NCBI RefSeq assembly: GCF_013283195.1 | Contig: NZ_JABEKT010000001.1 | Coordinates: 2,700,509 to 2,764,508, forward strand | DNA: 64,000 bases | Direction of reading: 5' to 3' | Origin: Ensifer adhaerens | Lineage (GTDB): Bacteria; Pseudomonadota; Alphaproteobacteria; Rhizobiales; Rhizobiaceae | Shown here: piece after piece, positions 28,401 to 36,682 of the stretch | Numbering within the stretch: position 1 is the stretch's first letter | Layout: each line of letters starts with the position of its first letter | Position numbers and translations under genes: made by a program | The notes under the pieces: generated by a model | Told to the model about the DNA's origin: nothing | Databases searched by the model: none | The model's input: the letters and a program-made list of their open reading frames with translations, nothing else

Positions 28401-29263
28401 ACGGTCGGCTGCCGGTCGGCGCCGGGAGACGAGACGGCAAAACCGGTGGCGTTCATCACCACGTCGGGTGCAGCCTCGGAAAAGATCGATTGCAGCGTGC
28501 CGACCGAAACGGCATCTTTCAGACTGGAGACGAACAGCGGCAGCACGCGCATGCCCTCAGCGGCAAGCGCCTCGATTAGCGCTTCAACGGGCCGCGTCTC
28601 GCCGCTCTGCACCAGGGCGCGATAAAAGCAGATCCCGATGGTCGGGGGTTCGAATCCCTCCCCGGCGACCGTCCTTTCCCGGACACGGATCTGCCATTCG
28701 CTGACGCCGATGACGCCCGCCCCCGGCCACCAGATGCCGGCCTTCAGAAGCGGCTTTGCAGGCTGGGGCTTCTCCGCGCCCGTGATCAGCGCCTCGGCAT
28801 AGTCGAGGAACAGTCCGGCATTGTCGGCGCCGCCTTCGGTGAAATAGGCCCAGAGGCGCTGGCGGTCGTCGGCTTCCACCGTCGAAAACGGTTCGAGGCC
28901 AGGATCGGGCTTGTCGTCGCCCGGCAGCACCGCGATCTGGAAGCGGTGGGTGACGGCGGCGGCATGCAATGCTTCCAGCACGTAACGGAAATAGCTGGCG
29001 CCACCGAGCGGCCGGACCACAATGAGCCTGGCATGCCGCGCCGTGCGCTCGACGTAAGTGTCGACCGACATCGGGTGCATGAGGTTCATCAGGCTGGCGA
29101 TACGCAGACCTGCCCCATCGTCGCGCCGACCATGGGCCGCGGCGATCGAGGAAAGCTCGGTGTCGGCGGCCGACAGGAAAAGCACGTCGGCCGGCGTTTG
29201 CCCCAGATCGATCGCTTCGTTGCCGTCGGCGATCGTTCCTTTCTGGGCGAGAAGCAGATGCAT
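25487..29263 (-). CDS. cobN: CobN, large subunit of aerobic cobaltochelatase
   Basis: This protein of 1,258 residues, with homology to the H subunit of magnesium chelatase along its length, inserts Co2+ into hydrogenobyrinic acid a,c-diamide together with CobS and CobT (not in this window). Typical blocks include VHMGKHGNLEWLPGK (corrin/porphyrin-binding His-rich region) and YSVDSRSVPTPAAYELGKK. Its length is close to the classical 1,275-residue CobN. The start is an ATG at 29263. It lies 70 bases downstream of cobW, with a strong hairpin in the gap, and upstream of cobO. Confidence 0.96.
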   Translation of the reverse strand: MHLLLAQKGTIADGNEAIDLGQTPADVLFLSAADTELSSIAAAHGRRDDGAGLRIASLMNLMHPMSVDTYVERTARHARLIVVRPLGGASYFRYVLEALHAAAVTHRFQIAVLPGDDKPDPGLEPFSTVEADDRQRLWAYFTEGGADNAGLFLDYAEALITGAEKPQPAKPLLKAGIWWPGAGVIGVSEWQIRVRERTVAGEGFEPPTIGICFYRALVQSGETRPVEALIEALAAEGMRVLPLFVSSLKDAVSVGTLQSIFSEAAPDVVMNATGFAVSSPGADRQPTVLESTGAPVLQVIFSGSSRAQWATSPQGLMARDLAMNVALPEVDGRILARAVSFKAASIYDPKVEANIVGHEPLADRVRFAARLAVNWARLRRAKPAERRIAIIMANYPNRDGRLGNGVGLDTPAGTVEVLRAMASEGYPVTDVPEDGDALIRYLMAGPTNAASGDREIREVISISDYKAFFDSLPKQIQDEVTSRWGAPDADPFFLDGVFALPLARFGDVVVGIQPARGYNIDPKESYHSPDLVPPHGYLAFYAFLRNRFGAQAIVHMGKHGNLEWLPGKALALSETCYPEAIFGPLPHVYPFIVNDPGEGTQAKRRTSAVIIDHLTPPLTRAESYGPLKDLEALVDEYYDAAGGDPRRLRLLSRQILDLVRDIGLDHDAGIDKGDSDDKALEKLDAYLCDLKEMQIRDGLHIFGVAPEGRLLTDLTVALARVPRGLGEGPDQSLQRAIAADAGLGFDPLDCVMSDAWIGLRPHLLAEVSDQPWRTAGDTVERIELLAASFVSGETPAPAAWSATSAVLGEIETRLKPSIVNSGAAEMAGFLTGLDGRFVAPGPSGAPTRGRPDVLPTGRNFYSVDSRSVPTPAAYELGKKSAELLIRRYLQDHGEWPSSFGLTAWGTANMRTGGDDIAQALALIGTKPTWDMVSRRVMGYEIVPLAVLGRPRVDVTLRISGFFRDAFPDQIALFDKAIRAVGALEEDDADNMIAARMRAETKRLEASGVEPAEAARRASYRVFGAKPGAYGAGLQALIDEKGWDKRADLADAYLTWGAYAYGAGEEGKAERDLFEERLRTIEAVVQNQDNREHDLLDSDDYYQFEGGMSLAAEHLSGAKPAIYHNDHSRPEKPVIRSLEEEIGRVVRARVVNPKWIDGVMRHGYKGAFEIAATVDYMFAFAATTGAVRDHHFEAAYQAFIVDERVSNFLRDKNPAALAELSERLLEAIDRNLWTPRSNSARFELSGRTTAAVRLRAGNE

Positions 29264-29282
29264 TGTTCTATCCGTTCAAGCC

Positions 29283-29316
29283 GTTCCAGGAAGGTTCGAA
29301 ACGATCTTCCTGGAAC
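29283..29316. repeat. Perfect 11-bp inverted repeat in the cobW-cobN gap
   Basis: GTTCCAGGAAG (29283-29293) and CTTCCTGGAAC (29306-29316) pair perfectly around a 12-base loop. In the transcript this hairpin lies about 20 bases before the cobN start. There is no T-run, so termination is unlikely; mRNA processing or control of cobN translation is more probable. Confidence 0.8.
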
Positions 29317-29333
29317 TGCGTTGCTTCAAGGCG

Positions 29334-30398
29334 TCAGGCGAGCGCGGTGATGGCCGCGCGCACCGCAGCTTCGTCCATGTCGTGCAGGCCGATGACGACG
29401 AGGCGCGTTCCGCGCTTCTCGCCGGCAGCCCAGGCGCGGTCGTAATACTGGTCGATGCGGGCGCCGACAGCCTGGATCAAGAGGCGCATCGGCTTGCCGG
29501 GCACATCGGCAAAGCCCTTGAGGCGCAGCACGTCGTGCTCTGCGATCACGCCCTTGAGGCTGTCGATGAAGGCGGCCGGATCGGCAATTGCGCCAAGCTC
29601 GACGACGAAGCTGTCGAACTCGTCGTGAGAGTGCTCCTCGCCGGCTTCATGCTCCATCTCGTGGTGAGACTTGCGGTTGGCGATATCGCTTTCCGTGCCC
29701 ACGCCAAGGCCGAGCAGGATGGCAGCGGCCACTTCGCCGTTCTTGGCTTCGATCATCGTCGGCTTGCGGCTGGTGCGCGAAGCCACTTCGTCGCGCACGG
29801 CCTTGAGGCCCGAGGCGTCGATCAGGTCGGTCTTGTTGAGCACGATCAGGTCGGCGGCGGTCAGCTGGTCCTCGAACAGTTCCTCGATCGGGCTTTCGTG
29901 GTCGAGATTGTCGTCCTCGACGCGCAGCGCATCGACCTTGTCGTGGTCGTCGGCAAAACGGCCAGCGGCAACGGCAGCGCTATCGACCACAGTGACGACG
30001 CCGTCGACAGTCACTTCGCTGCGGATATCCGGCCAGTTGAAGGCGGCGATCAGCGGCTGCGGCAGCGCCAGACCCGACGTTTCGATGATGATGTGGTCAG
30101 GACGGTTTTCGCGCTCGAGCAGCTTTGTCATGGTCGGGATGAAATCATCGGCAACCGTGCAGCAGATGCAGCCATTGGTGAGCTCGATGATGTCGTCTTC
30201 CGAGCAGGCTTCCGCGCCGCAGCCCTTCAGGACGTCGCCGTCGACGCCGAGATCGCCGAACTCGTTGATGATCAGCGCGATGCGCTTGCCGTCGGCATTC
30301 TGCAGCAGGTTGCGGATCATCGTCGTCTTGCCGGCACCGAGGAAGCCGGTGATGACGGTCGCCGGGATCTTGCCCTGGTTGGCTCTCGCAGTGGTCAT
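29334..30398 (-). CDS. cobW: CobW, G3E-family GTPase linked to cobalamin synthesis
   Basis: This 354-residue GTPase is thought to deliver cobalt to the CobNST chelatase. Seen: P-loop GFLGAGKTT (residues 18-26), metal-binding C77-I-C79-C80 (the CxCC motif of the COG0523 family), guanine motif LNKTD, and a His/Glu-rich linker (HHEMEHEAGEEHSHDE) before the C-terminal domain. It starts at ATG 30398, three bases after cobP, and is followed by cobN. The family is known to include Zn and Co chaperones; operon context favours cobalt here. Confidence 0.95.
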   Translation of the reverse strand: MTTARANQGKIPATVITGFLGAGKTTMIRNLLQNADGKRIALIINEFGDLGVDGDVLKGCGAEACSEDDIIELTNGCICCTVADDFIPTMTKLLERENRPDHIIIETSGLALPQPLIAAFNWPDIRSEVTVDGVVTVVDSAAVAAGRFADDHDKVDALRVEDDNLDHESPIEELFEDQLTAADLIVLNKTDLIDASGLKAVRDEVASRTSRKPTMIEAKNGEVAAAILLGLGVGTESDIANRKSHHEMEHEAGEEHSHDEFDSFVVELGAIADPAAFIDSLKGVIAEHDVLRLKGFADVPGKPMRLLIQAVGARIDQYYDRAWAAGEKRGTRLVVIGLHDMDEAAVRAAITALA

Positions 30399-30401
30399 GG
30401 A

Positions 30402-30926
30402 TCAACCCTTCATTTTCAGCGGCAATCCGGCCGCGACAAAGTAAACTTCCGCGGATTTCTCCGCAACGATCTGGTGAAGCCGGCCGGCATGGTCGCGAAA
30501 GTCGCGGGCCATGCGGTTCTCGGGCACGATGCCGAGGCCGACTTCGTTGGACACAAGGATCAGGCGCGCCCGCGCCTCGGGCAGAAAGGCGGCAAGGGCA
30601 GCGAACTCCGCCGCCATGTCGCGTCCTTCCATCATCAGGTTGGTGACCCACAGCGTCAGGCAGTCGACGAGCACCACGCGCTTTTCGTCGTCGATGCGTG
30701 TCAGCAGCGAGACGAGATCGAGCGGCTCCTCATGCGTCGTCCAGCCTTCGCCGCGCCTTTCTTTGTGATGGTCGATGCGCTCGCGCATCTCGTCGTCCCA
30801 GGCCCGGCCGGTTGCGACATAGTGCATGGAGAGCCCGGAGGCTTCGACGAGCCTTTCGGAAAAACTGGATTTACCGGATCGGGCACCGCCGAGGACCAGA
30901 ACCGGCCCGGCATGGGAATTGCTCAT
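30402..30926 (-). CDS. cobP: CobP (CobU), adenosylcobinamide kinase/guanylyltransferase
   Basis: This 174-residue bifunctional enzyme phosphorylates adenosylcobinamide and transfers GMP to it, preparing the nucleotide loop. A P-loop GGARSGKS (residues 13-20) is followed by a His-containing motif IDHHKERRG (about 51-59) that carries the guanylylated His in this family. It starts at ATG 30926, the first gene after the cobalamin riboswitch. Length is as in P. denitrificans CobP. Confidence 0.96.
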   Translation of the reverse strand: MSNSHAGPVLVLGGARSGKSSFSERLVEASGLSMHYVATGRAWDDEMRERIDHHKERRGEGWTTHEEPLDLVSLLTRIDDEKRVVLVDCLTLWVTNLMMEGRDMAAEFAALAAFLPEARARLILVSNEVGLGIVPENRMARDFRDHAGRLHQIVAEKSAEVYFVAAGLPLKMKG

Positions 30927-31079
30927 GTGCGTTGCGGCCTCACGTGCTCGGTCGCGAGTTCGAGCGGCAACAGCATCTCACCGCGCCAAAGGCGCGTTCG
31001 GAAAATGGTCGATAAGCCAAGACAACCTCCGTGATGGCGTGGGAAGCGGGCTTCCCTTCGGGCGGAATGCCCCTGTCGG

Positions 31080-31200
31080 ACGGCAGGTCTCCTGGCTCAC
31101 GGCGTCACGAGCCCAGACATCGCTTCGCGTCGTGACGCGAAAAACAACGCAAGGGCCCGAACGGCCCGCCTCACCTTCCCGGCGTTTTCATGTTTCGTGA
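31080..31200 (-). promoter_or_regulatory. Cobalamin (AdoCbl) riboswitch upstream of cobP-cobW-cobN-cobO
   Basis: Read on the minus strand, the region contains GAGCCAGGAGACCTGCCG (about 31082-31099), an excellent match to the B12-box. A core with CCGGGAAGGTGAGGCGGG, then GGGCCCTTGCGTTG, lies about 40-80 bases upstream. A GC-rich stem with GCCCGAAGGGAAGCCCGC follows near 31037-31060 and could be part of the expression platform. About 150 bases separate the box from cobP. Boundaries are approximate. High adenosylcobalamin should lower expression of the cobP-W-N-O-EamA unit. Confidence 0.88.
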
Positions 31201-31406
31201 AAGGCGGACGATTCGTAGAAGAAGAGGCGTCCAACCCGGCTGATCACGAAGCCACGCCAGTGGCTTTTCCGGCTGAATTCCAAACCGCCTTCGATTGCCC
31301 ATGCAATCCAGAGGTAGCCGGTCTTCAGCCCGATGGCGAACCCTGACCGTTCTACAGTCGCGGGGTCGGCTGCGATAAGGATGCCCGATTTGGGTCCATC
31401 CGTCAC
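31188..31406 (-). CDS. Possible small hypothetical protein of 72 residues
   Basis: An open frame on the minus strand with protein-like composition and third-position GC like its neighbours. It contains a hydrophobic segment GYLWIAWAIEGGLEF and a C-terminal VGRLFFYES. The best start is a GTG at 31406 with GGGAAT upstream; a TTG at 31490 would extend it by 28 residues. It ends within the 5' edge of the cobalamin riboswitch, which argues for caution. No family was recognised. Confidence 0.4.
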   Translation of the reverse strand: MTDGPKSGILIAADPATVERSGFAIGLKTGYLWIAWAIEGGLEFSRKSHWRGFVISRVGRLFFYESSAFHET

Positions 31407-31678
31407 ATTCCCAATTATTCCCCCGCATCGCCACGATCCGGGGAAACCATCCAACGTCAGATGATTAGGAAGCGGGCGGTGCAAAGTCAATCGACGCGTG
31501 CGACACCTCCCCGGCCGAATTGCGTCGCGCGACGATTTGCCGAACGCGAAGTACCCCGGGGCCGCAAGTCGTCGTCACACGGCATAAGCGCTGCACCACG
31601 GCGGCGAACTTCATTTTAGCGATTGCAGATAATGCGATAAACTAGCCCAACAAGAGGCTTCGTTGATCCGGTAGGCAA
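31407..31678. other. Intergenic region before the adenylate cyclase gene
   Basis: About 270 bases carry no recognised element. The part near 31600-31640 is AT-rich and probably holds the promoter of the cyclase gene at 31679. Confidence 0.4.
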
Positions 31679-33907
31679 ATGGAACGCAGGCTCGCCGCCG
31701 TGATGATTGCCGACGTTTCCGGCTATGGACTGCTCACCCAAGCCGACGAGGAGGGTACATGCGCGCGATTTCAGGCCGATCTGCACGACCTGTTCGAACA
31801 ACGGATCGCCGCGCACCATGGACGGCTGATCAAGACCATGGGCGACGGGTTGCTGGTCGAGTTCCACAGTGTCGTCGAAGCGGTCCGTTGCGCGGTGGAG
31901 GTTCAGCGCGCGAAATCCGATAGCCGCGGCTCCGAAGAGGGGCGGCTGGAATTTCGCATCGGCATCAATCTTGGCGATGTCATCGTTGAAGGCGACGACA
32001 TTCAAGGCGATGGCGTGATCATTGCCGAGCGCCTGCAGAGCCTCGCCGAACCGGGTGGGATCGTCATTTCCGGCACCGCCTACGATCAGGTCGAGAAACA
32101 CCTCGATGTCCGTTTCGTCTCTCTCGGCGAACAACGCCTGAAGCATATCGAAAAGCCGGTTCGGGCTTATCGCCTGGCGCTGAACGAAGCCCACGCGGGC
32201 AGCGCGAAAGCCGCAACGCGCCGCATGACGCGCTGGCCGGCACTTGCTACATCTGCTGTCGTGCTTGTGGCGGCGAGCGGCGTCGCCTGGTGGCAGCCGT
32301 GGGAGCCACCCGTGGAAACGCCCCAAGTCCGACTATCGAACCTGAGTGTTCCGGACAAACCGTCGATCGCGGTGCTTCCGTTTGCCAATGTGAGCGACGA
32401 TCCGAGGCAGGAGTATTTCGCCGATGGCATGACCGATGGGCTCGTCACCGAGCTCGCCCAGGTCTCCGGCCTGTTCGTGATCGCGCGCAACTCGACCTTC
32501 ACCTACAAGAACAAGGCGGTGACACCCAGGCAGGTGTCCAAAGAACTCGGCGTCAGATACGTGCTTGAAGGCAGTGTGCAGCGTGCCGGAGAGCAACTGC
32601 GGATCAATGCCCAGCTCGTCGATAGTCTCAGCGGCGGCCACGTCTGGGCCGGAAAGTTCGACGGTTCACTGTCCGATGTCTTTGCGCTGCAGGACGAAGT
32701 GATGCGGGGCATTGCCGACGCGCTGGCACTTCGGCTGGACCCGGACCAGCAGATGGCCTCCGGGCGCAAGGAAACGATGGTGCCCGCGGCCTTCGACGCG
32801 TTCCTGCGCGGCTGGGAGCATCACCGACGCACCACCCCGGAAGACTTTGCAAAGGCAGTGCCCTATTTCGAGCAGGCGATTGCGCTCGATCCCGCCTATG
32901 GGCGCGCCTACGCCGCCGCGGCCATGGTCTACGCGCGCATCTGCATGTGGCGCTGGCATTATCAGCTGGGCATCTCGCGGACCGAAGCGAGAGCCAAGGC
33001 GACGCAATATCTGCGGATCGCCCAGAAGCACAAGACAGCGCTCGCCTATCAGGCGTCCGCTCTCCTGTCCGAAGCGGACTGGCAATATGCCGACGCGCTG
33101 GCCGCACTCAAGGAAGCGATCGCGCTTGAACCGGGCGACTCCTGGAGCTACGCGCTGACGGCCCTCGTGCTGACCTCCGTCGGCCGTCCGGCGGAGGCTC
33201 TGCCCTACATCCGCACGGCCATGCGCCTCGATCCGCATTCTCCGTCCTTCTTCATCTACGTCCTTGGGCTGACGCAATTCGGCCTCGAGGATTTCGAGGC
33301 GGCAGCGGCAGCAACGAAGCGCAGCATCGAACTCAACCCTCAGGATGACGGCTCATTCCTTCTTCTTGCCTCCGCTTCCGGGCACCTCGGTCGCCGCGCG
33401 GAAGCGGAGGCGGCCATAACCCGTTTCAACGGGCTTCGCCTCGCACGCGGCGGCACTGCGGCCAGCATCGCGACCAGCCCGCCCCTGGACCTGGCAACGC
33501 AGGAGGACAGCGCACGCTTCTATCGGGGACTGCGGCTGGCGGGCCTGCCCGAGACCTTGATGAACACCGACTTCATCGCCGCCAACAGACTGGAAGCCGA
33601 CGAAGCCCGCTCACTTCTCCTCGGGCATCGGCTGCATGGACGCATGCTGGATTCGGGCGAGGAACACGAGGCTGTGATTTCGATCGCGGGCATGGCCACT
33701 CTGACGGGAGACTGGGCCTCCATCGGCGCCGGTCGCATGACGGACGTCGAGGTCAAATTTGACGGGGACGAGGTTTGCTTCCTGTGGCTCAAGACAACGA
33801 ACCTGTGCGGGACGGTGCTGCGAAATCCCGGAGGACTTCGCGCCAAGGAAAACGAGTTCATATGGTATCACGGCGACAGGGCCTTCACGTTCTCGCAGGT
33901 CCCCTAG
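31679..33907 (+). CDS. Class III adenylate cyclase with TolB-like and TPR domains
   Basis: This 742-residue protein has an N-terminal nucleotide cyclase domain (about 1-170). Both metal-binding aspartates are visible: D12 in MIADVSGY and D56 in MGDGLLVEF; ERLQSLAEPGGI fits the family too. A single membrane segment (about 184-200) is followed by a TolB/FlgO-like domain with SIAVLPFANVSDD and YFADGMTDGLV. Several TPR-type helices then carry AIALDPAYGRAYAAAA. This architecture is common and multicopy in rhizobia. The product should be cAMP in the cytoplasm, sensed input unknown. The ATG at 31679 has only a weak ribosome site. Confidence 0.88.
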   Translation: MERRLAAVMIADVSGYGLLTQADEEGTCARFQADLHDLFEQRIAAHHGRLIKTMGDGLLVEFHSVVEAVRCAVEVQRAKSDSRGSEEGRLEFRIGINLGDVIVEGDDIQGDGVIIAERLQSLAEPGGIVISGTAYDQVEKHLDVRFVSLGEQRLKHIEKPVRAYRLALNEAHAGSAKAATRRMTRWPALATSAVVLVAASGVAWWQPWEPPVETPQVRLSNLSVPDKPSIAVLPFANVSDDPRQEYFADGMTDGLVTELAQVSGLFVIARNSTFTYKNKAVTPRQVSKELGVRYVLEGSVQRAGEQLRINAQLVDSLSGGHVWAGKFDGSLSDVFALQDEVMRGIADALALRLDPDQQMASGRKETMVPAAFDAFLRGWEHHRRTTPEDFAKAVPYFEQAIALDPAYGRAYAAAAMVYARICMWRWHYQLGISRTEARAKATQYLRIAQKHKTALAYQASALLSEADWQYADALAALKEAIALEPGDSWSYALTALVLTSVGRPAEALPYIRTAMRLDPHSPSFFIYVLGLTQFGLEDFEAAAAATKRSIELNPQDDGSFLLLASASGHLGRRAEAEAAITRFNGLRLARGGTAASIATSPPLDLATQEDSARFYRGLRLAGLPETLMNTDFIAANRLEADEARSLLLGHRLHGRMLDSGEEHEAVISIAGMATLTGDWASIGAGRMTDVEVKFDGDEVCFLWLKTTNLCGTVLRNPGGLRAKENEFIWYHGDRAFTFSQVP

Positions 33908-34084
33908 CAGCTCGATATCGACACAAGTGCCCCTTGTGGCATCCCTGCGCATTTGCCGGCGTGCCAAACTTCAGGACACGCACTGCCGTTGACCGGAGCC
34001 AGATCGATCGCAAGCGCCTGCGGATGATTGTTGGCGGCCATATCGGGCCCCAAACGGCGCAGTCCGTCTGTCGAAACGCAGCGA

Positions 34085-34615
34085 TCAAGCAGGAACATAT
34101 GTCAACCTCATCACGTCTTCGCCAACGTGATCGGTGGAAACAAGGCGCAGTGGTGGTCGCGGGCCGGCGAAGAATGGCGTGCCGCTACCAAGCACGACGG
34201 GGTGGAAGTAGAGCCGATACTCATCGATAAGGCCGAGTTCGGTTAGGCTTCGGGCCAGATCCGGTCCGGAGACGGCAATCTCTCCAGTGAGCCGGGCTTT
34301 CAGGCCACCGATCACCGCCTCAACGTCACCTTCGACAAGCGTGGCGTTGGGGCCGACAGACTTCAGTGAGCGCGACACGACCCACTTCGGCTGGCGCCGC
34401 CACGCCGCCGCGAATGCCTGCCGCTCCGTGTCCCATTCAGGATGGTCTTCGTCCCAGTAACGCATGATCTCGTACATGCGGCGACCGTAAACGCTGCCGG
34501 TCAGGCCACGCACGTGGTCTATCCAGTGACGAAAGAGCACGGGGCCAGGCGCGAACCCCTGGTAGTCGACATAGCCGTCCAGAGACTGGTTCATTCCAAA
34601 CACAAGCTTCGCCAT
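34085..34615 (-). CDS. RibD C-terminal/dihydrofolate reductase-like family protein
   Basis: This soluble protein of 176 residues has the RibD_C fold signature: MAKLVFGMNQSLDGYVD at the N-terminus, SVYGRRMYEIM, and a C-terminal EYRLYFHPVVLGSGTPFF. These proteins bind NADPH and reduce small substrates; the natural substrate is unknown for stand-alone members. The ATG at 34615 has a strong GGGAGG ribosome site; an upstream open frame is not used. It is convergent with the cyclase gene and lies downstream of cobQ on the same strand after a 113-base gap. Confidence 0.88.
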   Translation of the reverse strand: MAKLVFGMNQSLDGYVDYQGFAPGPVLFRHWIDHVRGLTGSVYGRRMYEIMRYWDEDHPEWDTERQAFAAAWRRQPKWVVSRSLKSVGPNATLVEGDVEAVIGGLKARLTGEIAVSGPDLARSLTELGLIDEYRLYFHPVVLGSGTPFFAGPRPPLRLVSTDHVGEDVMRLTYVPA

Positions 34616-34728
34616 GCTGCAAACCTCCCGCGGGGTGGTCAGAATAGCGTGAGGCGACAGGACGCAAAAGTGAGGTTGGGCATAAACGGTGCGCCGCCTT
34701 GTCGGAGCGACCAACGAACAAACAAACG

Positions 34729-36186
34729 CTACCGCCCCAGAAGCCCATCCAGCCAACGCCCGTCGAGCACGGCTTCAAGCTCGCCGGCGACATCGTCGAG
34801 CGCCGCATCCACCGACTGGCGATAGTTGGTCGCTCCGCCTTCGATGCCGAAACTCTTCAGAAGCGCCGCGCGATAGGCGTCGCTCGCAAACAGGCCGTGC
34901 AGGTAGGTGCCCATCACCCGGCCGTCGGCAGACAGCGCACCGTCCGGGCGGCTGTCGATGCGCACCGATGGGCGGTCGCAGTCTGCGCCTGTCGTCCGGC
35001 CGAGATGGATCTCGTAGCCTTCCAGCGCAACGTCGTGTTCCAGCGACCAGGCGCGGCTGTTGCGGAGCGTCTTTTCCGGCGCCATCTCGGTTTCGACGTC
35101 GAGCAGCCCGAGCCCGGCGACCTCGCGGTCGCTGCCCTCTATGCCGAGCGGATCGGTGACGCGCGCACCCAGCATCTGGTAGCCACCACAGATACCGATC
35201 ACGCGGCCCCCGCGTCGCACATGGCGCTTGAGATCCTGGTCCCACCCCTCGGCCCTGAAATCCTTGAGGTCGCTGATCGTCGATTTCGAGCCGGGAATAA
35301 CGACCAGCCCGGCATCGGCCGGAATCGGGCTTCCCGGCCTGACGAACACGAGATCGACCTCCGGCTCGGCAGCGAGCGGATCGAGATCGTCGAAGTTGGC
35401 AATCCGCGACAACACAGGAACGGCGATCTTGAGCGCCCGCCCCCCGCCGCGTGCCAGCCTTTCAAGAACCACCGAATCCTCAGCCGGCAGCCGCCCGGCG
35501 GCCTTCAGCCACGGCACGACGCCGAAACAGGGCCAGCCGGTGTAGCGACCGACAGCGGCGATGCCATCATCGAACAGCGTGACATCGCCGCGGAACTTGT
35601 TGATCAGATAACCGCTCACCATGCGCCGGTCCTCGTCAGGCAGGATCGCATGGGTGCCGACCAGCGAGGCTATGACGCCGCCACGGTCGATATCCCCGAC
35701 CAGCACGACGGGCACATCGGCGCGCGTCGCAAATCCCATATTGGCGATGTCGCCGGCCCTCAGATTGATTTCGGCAGGCGATCCCGCCCCCTCGACCACG
35801 ACGAGATCGGCGCCGGCTGAAATCTGCTCGAAGCTTTCCATCACCGCGCCAAGCAACTTCGGCTTCAGCGCCTGATACTCCCGGCCCTTCGCCTGCCCCG
35901 CGACCTTGCCCTGCACGACGATCTGGCTGCCGACATCCGACTGCGGCTTCAACAGCACCGGGTTCATGTGCACCGACGAAGGCACGCGCGCCGCCAGCGC
36001 CTGCAGCCATTGCGCCCGGCCGATTTCGCCGCCGTCATCGGACACTGCTGCATTGTTCGACATATTCTGCGGTTTGAACGGCATGACCTTCAACCCGCGA
36101 TTGGAGGCGAGCCTGCAGAGGCCCGCCACCAATACCGATTTTCCGACATCCGAGCCGGTTCCCTGAAGCATGATCTTGCGTGTCAT
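34729..36186 (-). CDS. cobQ: CobQ, cobyric acid synthase
   Basis: This 485-residue glutamine- and ATP-dependent enzyme amidates side chains b, d, e and g of adenosylcobyrinic acid a,c-diamide. The N-terminal P-loop-type GTGSDVGKS (residues 9-17) and the C-terminal amidotransferase triad elements [10 protein letters not shown] (Cys nucleophile) and GTYLHGLF are present. The ATG at 36186 gives the classical length. It stands alone on the minus strand, 3.5 kb from the riboswitch operon. No B12-box was found upstream, so its control may differ. Confidence 0.96.
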   Translation of the reverse strand: MTRKIMLQGTGSDVGKSVLVAGLCRLASNRGLKVMPFKPQNMSNNAAVSDDGGEIGRAQWLQALAARVPSSVHMNPVLLKPQSDVGSQIVVQGKVAGQAKGREYQALKPKLLGAVMESFEQISAGADLVVVEGAGSPAEINLRAGDIANMGFATRADVPVVLVGDIDRGGVIASLVGTHAILPDEDRRMVSGYLINKFRGDVTLFDDGIAAVGRYTGWPCFGVVPWLKAAGRLPAEDSVVLERLARGGGRALKIAVPVLSRIANFDDLDPLAAEPEVDLVFVRPGSPIPADAGLVVIPGSKSTISDLKDFRAEGWDQDLKRHVRRGGRVIGICGGYQMLGARVTDPLGIEGSDREVAGLGLLDVETEMAPEKTLRNSRAWSLEHDVALEGYEIHLGRTTGADCDRPSVRIDSRPDGALSADGRVMGTYLHGLFASDAYRAALLKSFGIEGGATNYRQSVDAALDDVAGELEAVLDGRWLDGLLGR

Positions 36187-36430
36187 GGCGCCACCGGTAA
36201 CACCGAATTGACCATCGGCAAAGGCCTGCTTTGACACGATTTCGCCGCATTTGCGGCGCGTCGATAACAGTCTGTTTCGGTCGCTTATCAAGCTTGTCGA
36301 GTTTCTCTCCGAAACTAGCGTAAATGCGACATCCTGTGACGAGTTTGGTATTCAATTTCGCGCGGCGCGAGCCTATATCAGCGCCACCGAAACACACCCG
36401 GATAACAACACGTCCGGCCTCTCAAGGTCC
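36187..36430. other. Intergenic region upstream of cobQ
   Basis: About 244 bases separate cobQ (minus) from a possible small transcript on the plus strand. There is no GGCAGGT..CCTGGC word expected for a cobalamin riboswitch facing cobQ. CTATAT at 36373-36378 is a candidate -10 for the plus-strand transcript; its -35 is weak. Confidence 0.45.
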
Positions 36431-36580
36431 ATGTCCATGCTGTACATCTTCAGCAAACCGAATTTCGTTCAGATTGCCTGGAACTCCAAGGCACCCGTCA
36501 GCCAGTCGCGCGTTCGCAACGTCGTGCTCGATGCTCCCTTTGGACCACTTGGGTTTATCCGCACGTCCAACGTCGGTTGA
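36431..36580 (+). CDS. Possible small protein of 49 residues
   Basis: A short open frame starting MSMLYIFSKPNFVQIAW and ending FIRTSNVG, with an AAGG four bases before the ATG. It lies between a candidate -10 at 36373 and a strong terminator at 36654-36682, so it could be the coding part of a roughly 300-base transcript. No family was recognised. It could equally be a chance frame inside a small RNA. Confidence 0.3.
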   Translation: MSMLYIFSKPNFVQIAWNSKAPVSQSRVRNVVLDAPFGPLGFIRTSNVG

Positions 36581-36653
36581 CTTTGCGGCCCGTTGATCGG
36601 GCGCGCTTTTGGCAATGGCTTTGCACTCCAGCAGCTAACGCCTTCTCCTCCAG

Positions 36654-36682
36654 CCGTCTCCCCTGTGGAGACGGTTTTTTTT
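36654..36682 (+). terminator. Strong Rho-independent terminator
   Basis: An 8-bp perfect stem CCGTCTCC / GGAGACGG (36654-36661 and 36667-36674), a 5-base loop and then eight T residues. It reads on the plus strand, where no confident gene lies upstream for more than 2 kb, so it marks the end of an unannotated small RNA or small mRNA. The run CTTCTCCTCC just before it is an anti-Shine-Dalgarno-like single-stranded motif. Confidence 0.85.
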
